DNA of 22,772 nucleotides. Source: CSP1-4 sp036559965. Its GTDB lineage: Bacteria; Chloroflexota; Limnocylindria; Limnocylindrales; CSP1-4. This document shows positions 16,693 through 22,772 of this stretch, one piece after another (position 1 is the first letter of the stretch; each line of letters begins with the position of its first letter). The stretch covers positions 1 to 22,772 of the forward strand of contig DATBSD010000037.1 of assembly GCA_036559965.1 (NCBI GenBank), in the 5' to 3' direction. A program made the position numbers and the translations under genes. The notes beneath the pieces are model-generated. The model was not told the DNA's origin. It did no database searches and saw nothing but the letters and a program-made list of their open reading frames with translations.

Positions 16693-18236
16693 TCGCGCCG
16701 CGCATCGAGATGGAGACCGGCCCCGACCTCGGGCCTCGGACGGCCGTCGGCCCCACGCTCCAGCCCACGCTCATGGAGCTGTCGCGGCCCGGTCGCGGCG
16801 GCGGCAAGATCCCGCATCCGCCGGCCGACGCGCTCGACGGCATCCCGGCCGAGCATCGCCGCGCCATGCCGGCCGCGCTGCCGGAGCTCAACGAGCCCGA
16901 GGTCATCCGCCACTTCGTCAACCTCTCGCATCTCAACTACAGCATCGACGCCGGCTTCTACCCGCTCGGATCGTGCACCATGAAGTTCAATCCCAAGATC
17001 AACGAGTGGCTGGCGCGCCTGTTCGGCTTCGCCAAGCTTCACCCGCTGGCGCCCGACGCGGTCGCGCAGGGCAGCCTCGAGCTGCTCTGGGACCTCGAGC
17101 AGTGGCTGTGCGAGATCAGCGGCATGACCGCCGTGACGCTCCAGCCGGCGGCCGGCGCGCACGGCGAACTGACGGGCATCCTCATGGTCCGCGCCTACCA
17201 CGAGGCGCGCGGCGATCACGATCGACGCGAGGTCATCGTGCCCGACTCGTCCCACGGCACGAACCCGGCGACGGCGTCCATGGCCGGCTTCACGACCATC
17301 ACCGTGCCCTCGGATGCCCGTGGCGGCGTCGACCTCGACGCGCTGCGTGCCGCGCTCTCGCCGCGCACAGCGGCCGTCATGCTGACCAATCCATCGACGC
17401 TCGGCTTGTTCGAGGACCGCATCGTCGAGCTGCTCGATGCCGTGCACGCGGCGGGCGCGTTGGCGTACATGGATGGCGCCAACCTGAACGCCGTGCTGGG
17501 CAAGTTCCGGCCTGGGGCCGCGGGCTTCGACGTGATGCATTTCAACGTCCACAAGACGTTCTCGACCCCCCATGGCGGCGGCGGTCCGGGTGCCGGCCCC
17601 GTCGGCGTCGGGGAGCAGCTGTTGCCGTACCTCCCGTCGCCACGGGTGTTGCGCGACGCCGACGGCACGTTCCGTCTCGAGACGCCCGGCGAGCGGCCGA
17701 CGTCGATCGGCCGCGTGCGCGCCTACCAGGGCAGCACGGGCGTCCTCGTGCGCGCGTATGCCTATGTCTGCTCGCATGGCGGGAGCGGCCTGGTGGAGGT
17801 CAGCGAGGACGCCGTGCTGGCGGCCAACTACCTCAAGTCGCGCGTCGCCGAGGCCTACGAGATCCCCTTCGACCGGCCCTGCAAGCACGAGTTCGTGGCC
17901 AGCGCCAGGCAGATCAAGGCGACCACGGGCGTGCGCACGCTGGATATCGCCAAGCGGCTCATCGACAAGGGCTACCACCCACCGACCATCTATTTCCCGC
18001 TCATCGTCGACGAGTGCCTGCTCATCGAGCCGACGGAGACCGAGTCGGTCGAGACGCTCGACGCCTTCGCCACTGCGCTGGTCGAGATCGCGACCGAGGC
18101 CCGCGACGATCCCGAGCTCGTGACCACGGCGCCCCATAGCGCCCCGGTCCGGCGCCTCGACGAGGCCACGGCTGCCCGCCAGCCCGACCTTCGCTGGCGG
18201 CCGATGACCGGCGCCGAGACGCCCTGCCCGCAGTGA
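16689..18236 (+). CDS. gcvPB: Glycine dehydrogenase (decarboxylating) subunit 2
   Basis: This is the catalytic C-terminal half of the split P protein. The 515-residue product carries the PLP lysine at K289 in NVHKTFSTPHGGGGPG. LGSCTMKFNPKINE, PAAGAHGELTG, PDSSHGTNPAT, YMDGANLNA and the terminal PHSAPVRRLDE are all typical of GcvPB. The GTG at 16689 overlaps the gcvPA stop by four bases (GTGA); an ATG seven codons later is a less likely alternative. The stop in turn overlaps the GTG of the following solute-binding protein gene. The T-H-PA-PB order is common in Gram-positive-type and thermophilic bacteria. Confidence 0.97.
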   Translation: MIAPRIEMETGPDLGPRTAVGPTLQPTLMELSRPGRGGGKIPHPPADALDGIPAEHRRAMPAALPELNEPEVIRHFVNLSHLNYSIDAGFYPLGSCTMKFNPKINEWLARLFGFAKLHPLAPDAVAQGSLELLWDLEQWLCEISGMTAVTLQPAAGAHGELTGILMVRAYHEARGDHDRREVIVPDSSHGTNPATASMAGFTTITVPSDARGGVDLDALRAALSPRTAAVMLTNPSTLGLFEDRIVELLDAVHAAGALAYMDGANLNAVLGKFRPGAAGFDVMHFNVHKTFSTPHGGGGPGAGPVGVGEQLLPYLPSPRVLRDADGTFRLETPGERPTSIGRVRAYQGSTGVLVRAYAYVCSHGGSGLVEVSEDAVLAANYLKSRVAEAYEIPFDRPCKHEFVASARQIKATTGVRTLDIAKRLIDKGYHPPTIYFPLIVDECLLIEPTETESVETLDAFATALVEIATEARDDPELVTTAPHSAPVRRLDEATAARQPDLRWRPMTGAETPCPQ

Positions 18237-20299
18237 CGTTCGCGGGCCCCGGACCCGCCGAGCCTCGAGGTCGCCGCCGACGCTGGCATCTGCCGGCCGC
18301 CCGCCGGATCGCGGCGGCCGCCCTCGTCGCGCTCATCGTCGTGACCGGCTGTGGACCGAGCCCCAGCCCGAGCGCCAGCCCGAGCCCCAGCCCGTCGTCG
18401 ACGCCGCGACCGGCGGACGACGGGCAGTCGACCCTGTCATTCGCCGTCGCCCGCGATCCGTCCGGCTTCCTGCCCCCGGCTCGCGACCCGGACAGTGCCC
18501 GCATCCAGGGCTTCCTGTTCGACGGGCTGTATCGGCTCGACGATGCGCTGCGTCCGGTACCCGTGCTGGCGGCCGAGCTGCCGCGGGTCTCCAAGGACGG
18601 CAAGACGTGGACGATCCCCATCCGCGAGGGCGTCACGTTCTCCGACGGCAGCCCGCTCGATCCGGCCGACGTGGTCACCACGCTCCAGCTGGCACGATCG
18701 CCGGACTGCCCCTTCGGCGACGCGTGCCGGCTGGCCGCCGACCACCTCCAGGGCGTCAAGGCCGCCAAGGGCGCCGTCGTGCTGACGCTGACCGAGCCGT
18801 GGTCGCCGCTCCTCGCGACCCTGCTCGCCGATCTACCCATCCTGCCGGCCGACGCCCTGGCCGCCAGCCTCGAGCGTTTCGAGGCCGGCGCCCGGGCCGT
18901 GGATCGCAAGGCGCTGGCGGCGTCGATCACCGACATCGAGGCGGCGGTCAACGCGGTCGCCTGCGATGAGCCGGCGGCGCCGGCCACCTGTTCGCCCGCG
19001 GACCACGTCGTCGCGCTCACGGACTGGCTGCGTCTGGCGGGTGCGGTCGCGCCGCGACCCGAGCGATTCGCGGATGCGGCTGGCGAGGTCGATCGGGTCG
19101 CCTACGGCAGCGCCCTCATCGCCGCCGTCGACGCCATGGCCGACGTGCTCGGTCGACCGGATGCGCCGGCGACGCCCCGTCCGACCGGCAACGCGACGCC
19201 GGCGAGCATCGATCGCCTGGCCACGGCGCTGCCGCTGCTCGACCTCGCAGCGGCACCGGTGGGCACCGGTCCATATCGGCTGAAGAGCTACGGCCCAGGC
19301 GTGAGCGTCGTCCTCGAGCGCCGCGATCCCGCACCGGCCGGTGTGCCGCAGCGCGTGGAGGCGGTCGTGCTGCGTGATCCGACCGAGGCCGCCACGGCCA
19401 TCCAGTCTGGCCGCATCGACTGGCTGCCGAGCGTGGCGCCGGAGATGGTGCCCGTCCTCGAGCCGGATGCGTCGCTCATCGTCGGAGCCCGTCCGTCAGG
19501 CGCCGAACGGGTCATCGTGTTCAACGTCCGTGACGGCCATCCGTATGCCGACCCGGTCGCGCGGCAGGCCTTCGCCCGCTGCCTCGACCGAGAAGCGCTC
19601 GTCGAAGCCACGCTCGCGCGTCGCGGCCTGCCCGCCTCCGCGCTCGTGGCGCCGGGATCCTGGGCGGCGGTGCCGGCACGCTCGCACGACGCCGATCCGG
19701 AGGCGGCTCGGACCCTGCTCGAGGAAGCCGGCTACGTGGTCGCCGGCGACGGTACCTACCAACGTGACGGCCAACGGCTCTCGAGCGAGATCGCCATCCG
19801 ACCTGGTCGGGCGGAGCTATCGGCGCTCATGAGCGACGTGGCCGACGCGCTCGACGCCTGCGGCATCGAGCTCACCGTGCGCGAGGTGCCGTTCTCGCCG
19901 GACGTGGTCCTGCCGCTCCTCGAGTGGCCCAACGACTTCGAGACGTACCTGGCCACGGTGAGCATGAGCGCCGACCCGGCCATCGACCTGGCCTGGCTCG
20001 ACGGGGCCCGGGTGACGACCGAGGACAACCCCGGCGACGCGAACTTCGGGGGCTGGCAGGACAAGGCCACCGACCAGCTCCTGGCGGCGGGCCGGTCGAC
20101 GCTCGATGAGGAACGCCGGCGATCGACCTATGCCGAGCTCCAGGCGCGCATCGAGGAGCTGGTCCCTGCCTGGCCGCTCGTCCACGAGCCGGCCTATGCG
20201 GCCGTCTCGACGGGCGTCCAGCGCGATGGCGCGACCATCGATCCAGGTCTGCCGGGCTACGAGCGCGGCCTCGGGGACTGGCGCCTGGCGGCGCCTTAG
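18233..20299 (+). CDS. Peptide-type ABC transporter substrate-binding lipoprotein (SBP1)
   Basis: This is a predicted extracytoplasmic binding protein of the SBP_bac_5 (DppA/OppA) family, 688 residues. The signal has an extended Arg-rich start, a hydrophobic core and lipobox VTGC, with C40 the likely lipid anchor. A Pro-Ser linker follows (41-60). Family segments include FDGLYRLDDALRPVPVLA, DGKTWTIPIREGVTFSDGSP, VGTGPYRL (343-350) and QAFARCLDREALV. Between about 206 and 340 lies an unusual insertion containing C244-x8-C253-S-P, also present in SBP2. The GTG start overlaps the gcvPB stop (GTGA), so it is probably co-transcribed with glycine cleavage. No permease is adjacent; it may share the transporter encoded after SBP2. 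The ligand is unknown; a peptide or other oligomer is likely. Confidence 0.93.
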   Translation: MTFAGPGPAEPRGRRRRWHLPAARRIAAAALVALIVVTGCGPSPSPSASPSPSPSSTPRPADDGQSTLSFAVARDPSGFLPPARDPDSARIQGFLFDGLYRLDDALRPVPVLAAELPRVSKDGKTWTIPIREGVTFSDGSPLDPADVVTTLQLARSPDCPFGDACRLAADHLQGVKAAKGAVVLTLTEPWSPLLATLLADLPILPADALAASLERFEAGARAVDRKALAASITDIEAAVNAVACDEPAAPATCSPADHVVALTDWLRLAGAVAPRPERFADAAGEVDRVAYGSALIAAVDAMADVLGRPDAPATPRPTGNATPASIDRLATALPLLDLAAAPVGTGPYRLKSYGPGVSVVLERRDPAPAGVPQRVEAVVLRDPTEAATAIQSGRIDWLPSVAPEMVPVLEPDASLIVGARPSGAERVIVFNVRDGHPYADPVARQAFARCLDREALVEATLARRGLPASALVAPGSWAAVPARSHDADPEAARTLLEEAGYVVAGDGTYQRDGQRLSSEIAIRPGRAELSALMSDVADALDACGIELTVREVPFSPDVVLPLLEWPNDFETYLATVSMSADPAIDLAWLDGARVTTEDNPGDANFGGWQDKATDQLLAAGRSTLDEERRRSTYAELQARIEELVPAWPLVHEPAYAAVSTGVQRDGATIDPGLPGYERGLGDWRLAAP
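18358..18393 (+). repeat. Three tandem 12-bp units in the SBP1 linker
   Basis: GAGCCCCAGCCC, GAGCGCCAGCCC and GAGCCCCAGCCC occur head to tail and encode the Pro-Ser/Ala-Ser part of the linker just after the lipidated cysteine. Such coding repeats can change linker length by slippage without a frameshift, since 12 is a multiple of 3. Confidence 0.85.
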
Positions 20300-20338
20300 A
20301 CGGGTCACCCGGGGGCCTGCTCGACGCTCTGGGCTTCC

Positions 20339-20369
20339 TTGACAGTCTTCCGCGAGGCGGACCTATAAT
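20339..20369 (+). promoter_or_regulatory. Strong sigma70-type promoter of SBP2
   Basis: TTGACA (20339-20344) and TATAAT (20364-20369) are both perfect consensus boxes, separated by 19 bp (2 above the optimum). Predicted start is near 20376, giving a leader of about 125 nt before the SBP2 ATG. It is the best promoter in the window and separates SBP2 from the gcv-SBP1 operon. Confidence 0.85.
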
Positions 20370-20387
20370 GCCGTAGCCGTTCCGGGC

Positions 20388-20397
20388 CCCACGTGGG
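20388..20397 (+). promoter_or_regulatory. 10-bp palindrome in the SBP2 leader, possible operator
   Basis: CCCACGTGGG is a perfect palindrome about 12-21 bp downstream of the predicted transcription start, a location suited to a repressor. A second 8-bp palindrome, CTGCGCAG, lies at 20412-20419. Neither is tied to a known regulator here. Confidence 0.35.
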
Positions 20398-20485
20398 AGA
20401 CGTCTGCGCGCCTGCGCAGTCGTGGCGAGGGTCTCGCGGACGAGATGGACGATCGGCCACCGTCGCGGTGCCTGACGTTCGACAC

Positions 20486-20491
20486 AGGAGG
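20486..20491 (+). promoter_or_regulatory. Shine-Dalgarno (AGGAGG) that fixes the SBP2 start
   Basis: A perfect AGGAGG 10 bp before ATG 20502. It supports MSLRTRRG... as the N-terminus; an in-frame ATG at 20445 would add 19 residues before the signal peptide and has no ribosome site. Confidence 0.8.
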
Positions 20492-20501
20492 ATGGAAGCC
20501 C

Positions 20502-22478
20502 ATGAGTCTACGGACTCGACGAGGTCTGGCTCTGGCCGCCTCGCTCGCTTTCGTGATCAGCGCATGTTCGCCCGGTGCGTCTCAGACACCGGCGGCCAGC
20601 GAGGGTGGCGAGTCCGCCGCCCCGTCCGCTTCGGCCGAGGCCGCGTCGGACAACTTCAAGTTCGCCGTCGATGGCGAGCCGACCTACTTCTCGCTGGCAT
20701 ACACGGACCTGCCGACCAGCTGGATCGTCGGCCTGCTGTACAACGGCCTGTATCGCATCAACGATGCGCTCGAGGTCGTGCCCGACATCGCTGCCGAGGC
20801 ACCCGTCCAGAGCGCCGACGGCCTGACCTGGACGGTCAAGCTGCGCGACGACATCAAGTGGCACGACGGCACCCCGGTCACGGCCGAGGACGCGAAGTTC
20901 ACCTTCGACCTGGCCCTCTCGCCGAACTGCACCTACATCCCCGACTTCTGCTCGTCGATCGGCGACAACGTCGAGAGCGTGACGGTCGTCGATCCGACGA
21001 CGGTCGAGCTGAAGCTCAAGCAGAAGTTCGCACCGTTCCTCATCCAGCTTGCCTCGCCGCTCATGCCGAAGGCTGCCGTCGAGGCTTCGTACGCGAAGTT
21101 CGCCGCCGCTGCGGCGAGCGTCGATGCGGCCGCCGTGAAGGCCCTGGCCGACAAGATCTCGACCGCCGTCGCCGCTGAGGCGTGCGCCAGCGACGCTCCG
21201 CCGGCCGAGTGCTCACCCGACACGTACACGGCCGAGGTCGAGCCCCTGCTGACCAGCGCGGGCATCACCCTGCCGAACAAGGCTGCCTACACCGTCGACG
21301 GCGCGCTTGACGCCGCTGCCTACGGCCAGGCGCTCATCGACCAGCTCAACGACCTCAACACCACGCTCGGCGCGGCTGAGACTGACAAGATCGCGGCGGC
21401 CTTCCGCCTCCTCGACTTCCAGCGCAACCCCGTCGGCACCGGCCCCTACATGTTCAGCCAGTACAACGCTGGCCAGGACGTGCAGCTGGCGAAGAACCCC
21501 AACTACCATTCCGTCGCGGTCGGGCCGGAGAACGTCTTCATCCCGATCATCAAGGACGCCGCGACAGCGTCTGCCGCTCTCCAGAAGGGCGACATCAACT
21601 GGCAGACCGAGGTCACCTCGGATGCCCTCTCGACCCTCGTGGCCGATAGCAACCTGGCGCTCTCTGAGTTCCCGGACTTCGGCTACTACTACATCGGCTT
21701 CAACCTGCGCGAAGGCCGGCTCTACGCCGACAAGGCCCTCCGCCAGGCATTCTCGATGTGCATCGACCACAAGCAGACGGTCCAGGTCGCGACCGAAGGC
21801 AACGGCATCCCGGCCAAGGCCAACGTGCCGCCCGCCTCGTGGGCCTATTCGACCGACGTTCCCGACTACGTCCATGACCCGGCCGCAGCCAAGGTCCTCA
21901 TCGAGGGCGCTGGCTGGACGCTCGGCGCGGACGGCATCTACGAGAAGGACGGCGTGCGCCTGTCGTCGGACCTCTACGTCCGACAGGGTCGCCCGCAGCG
22001 TGTCCGATTCGGCCAGCTGGCCAAGGATCAGCTGAAGGAATGCGGCATCGAGATCAACGTCAAGGAAGCGGACTTCGCGACCGTGCTCCTGCCGCTGCTC
22101 TCGTATCCCAACAACTTCGACACCTATCTGGGCGGCTGGAGCACCTCGATCGATCCGGATGACTATTCGATCTTCCACTCGTCGAGCTGCACCACCCAGG
22201 AGAACCCGGACGACAACAACTTCGTCTGCTGGAACAACCCTGAAGGCGACCGCCTGCTCGAGGAAGGCCGCCAGGAGCTCGACCAGGAGAAGCGCAAGGC
22301 TATCTACGCCGAGTTCCAGAAGGTCATCCACGACGACCTGCCGTATTACTTCACGTGGGCGGACCTCGCTCATCGCGGGTATACCAAGTCCGTCGACGCG
22401 TCCGAGGGCGAGATCAACTTCTCGAGCCCATTGGACTATTGGAACAACGACACGTGGGTCGTCAACTCGGCTCGCTGA
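20502..22478 (+). CDS. Peptide-type ABC transporter substrate-binding lipoprotein (SBP2)
   Basis: This is an SBP_bac_5 family binding protein of 658 residues, paralogous to SBP1. The signal peptide MSLRTRRGLALAAS... ends in lipobox ISAC with C22 as the lipid anchor, followed by a short Ala/Ser/Glu-rich linker. Family segments include YNGLYRINDALEVVPDIA, DGLTWTVKLRDDIKWHDGTP, VGTGPYMF (311-318), GFNLREGRLYADKALRQAF and, near the end, NPEGDRLLEEGRQ. Residues about 189-308 form an insertion with C228-x8-C237-S-P matching SBP1. Further Cys pairs (SPNCTYIPDFC; SSSCTTQ...NFVC) suggest disulphides. It has its own consensus promoter and a strong downstream terminator, then a DppB-type permease, so it is the main binding protein of that transporter. 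The ligand is not identifiable. Confidence 0.95.
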   Translation: MSLRTRRGLALAASLAFVISACSPGASQTPAASEGGESAAPSASAEAASDNFKFAVDGEPTYFSLAYTDLPTSWIVGLLYNGLYRINDALEVVPDIAAEAPVQSADGLTWTVKLRDDIKWHDGTPVTAEDAKFTFDLALSPNCTYIPDFCSSIGDNVESVTVVDPTTVELKLKQKFAPFLIQLASPLMPKAAVEASYAKFAAAAASVDAAAVKALADKISTAVAAEACASDAPPAECSPDTYTAEVEPLLTSAGITLPNKAAYTVDGALDAAAYGQALIDQLNDLNTTLGAAETDKIAAAFRLLDFQRNPVGTGPYMFSQYNAGQDVQLAKNPNYHSVAVGPENVFIPIIKDAATASAALQKGDINWQTEVTSDALSTLVADSNLALSEFPDFGYYYIGFNLREGRLYADKALRQAFSMCIDHKQTVQVATEGNGIPAKANVPPASWAYSTDVPDYVHDPAAAKVLIEGAGWTLGADGIYEKDGVRLSSDLYVRQGRPQRVRFGQLAKDQLKECGIEINVKEADFATVLLPLLSYPNNFDTYLGGWSTSIDPDDYSIFHSSSCTTQENPDDNNFVCWNNPEGDRLLEEGRQELDQEKRKAIYAEFQKVIHDDLPYYFTWADLAHRGYTKSVDASEGEINFSSPLDYWNNDTWVVNSAR

Positions 22479-22504
22479 TCTGTAGCCCGGTCTGACCGGA
22501 AACC

Positions 22505-22546
22505 CGAGGACGGTGGCAGCCGCGCGGCTGCCACCGTCCTCGTTTA
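22505..22546 (+). terminator. Intrinsic terminator between SBP2 and the permease gene
   Basis: Two 18-nt arms (22505-22522 and 22525-22542) are exact inverted complements with 2 nt between them, giving about 17 bp with a 4-nt loop, followed by TTTAT. This is the strongest RNA hairpin in the window. It lies inside what looks like a transporter operon, so it probably ends most SBP2 transcripts and lets a fraction read into the permease genes. Confidence 0.9.
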
Positions 22547-22608
22547 TCCTCCGCGCATCGTCTTCAGTCCCGTCGAGGCTGATGAGGCCCGACAGACGTA
22601 GGTGAGCC

Positions 22609-22772
22609 ATGGCGAGCTACATCTTCCGGAGACTCCTCCAGTCGATCCCGATCCTCATCGGCATCGCCATCATCTCGTTCCTCATCGTCCACGTCGCCCC
22701 GGGCAGCCCGATCGACCGATTCCGGTCGGGGCGTGTCTCCCCGGAGACCATCCAGAACCTCATCCGGCTGTA
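22609..22772 (+). CDS. DppB/OppB-type ABC transporter permease, 5' part
   Basis: Only the first 54 codons are in the window; the gene runs off the end. The N-terminus MASYIFRRLLQSIPILIG, followed by a hydrophobic helix and HVAPGSPIDRF, is the standard start of DppB-family inner-membrane permeases (RRLL...P...APGxP). AGGTGAG lies at 22600-22606, unusually close to the ATG (about 2-3 bp). It follows SBP2 by 130 bp with the terminator between. The second permease and the ATPases are expected downstream. Confidence 0.9.
   Translation, partial: MASYIFRRLLQSIPILIGIAIISFLIVHVAPGSPIDRFRSGRVSPETIQNLIRL

Noticed and set aside
15268..18137. Long antisense frames (410 and 561 codons) opposite gcvPA and gcvPB
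   Set aside because: They mirror strongly conserved genes, have shadow composition (Arg, Gly, Asp, His rich) and show no domain or start signals.
16247..18139. A 630-codon plus-strand frame overlapping gcvPA/gcvPB in another phase
   Set aside because: It is extremely Arg-rich with no recognisable motif and lies across two well-supported genes.
20300..20338. Terminator after SBP1 (CGGGT-C-ACCCG)
   Set aside because: The stem is 5 bp with a single-base loop, which cannot fold as such, and no T-run follows.
20445..20501. Earlier ATG start for SBP2 at 20445
   Set aside because: It would place 19 residues before a standard lipoprotein signal peptide and has no ribosome site, whereas ATG 20502 has AGGAGG 10 bp upstream.

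Overview
This is a GC-rich bacterial chromosome segment (roughly 70% G+C by eye, coding third positions almost all G or C). It carries housekeeping metabolism, one tRNA and the start of a peptide ABC transporter operon. There are no phage genes, insertion sequences, CRISPR arrays or rRNA. Several features point to a soil or freshwater Chloroflexota lineage (Limnocylindria/Ellin6529-like): the ftsZ-yggS-yggT order, a two-subunit glycine decarboxylase, PknB-type kinase architecture, lipoprotein substrate-binding proteins, and many genes with a -10 box directly before the start codon and no Shine-Dalgarno. A deep actinobacterium is not excluded. The taxonomic placement is inference.

Layout. Positions 25-2337 hold a division-cluster tail: ftsZ, the PLP protein yggS and the membrane protein yggT. 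A tRNA-Val(CAC) with encoded CCA follows at 2431-2507. Convergent to it is a lipoprotein M28 zinc aminopeptidase (2528-3961, minus). It is divergent from a stand-alone ModF/YlmA-like ABC ATPase (4001-4813). Next come an FAD-linked (PCMH/BBE) oxidoreductase (4946-6316) and a membrane Ser/Thr kinase whose outer part is a TolB-like propeller plus an unrecognised C-terminal domain (6368-9028). Aconitase (9043-11889, minus) converges on the kinase gene with only 14 bp between them. It is divergent from a Rossmann/DUF2520 protein with a His-rich N-terminus (12038-13021).

From about 13054 to 20299 runs a tightly packed plus-strand operon: a possible small Arg-rich protein, a Nudix hydrolase, gcvT, gcvH, gcvPA, gcvPB and a solute-binding lipoprotein (SBP1). 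Most joins are overlaps or gaps of 16 bp or less. The gcv genes encode the T, H and split P proteins of glycine cleavage; the L protein (lpd) is not in the window. SBP1 overlaps gcvPB at GTGA, so peptide uptake may be co-expressed with glycine catabolism.

A near-perfect sigma70-type promoter (20339-20369) then drives a second, paralogous solute-binding lipoprotein (SBP2, 20502-22478). A very strong intrinsic terminator follows (22505-22546), and then the first 54 codons of a DppB-type permease that runs off the window. Both SBPs share an unusual insertion of about 120-135 residues with a conserved Cys-x8-Cys-Ser-Pro motif just before the family's VGTGPY segment. I consider this the most interesting feature here. 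I did not find a clearly new multi-gene system; most of the window is ordinary core metabolism.
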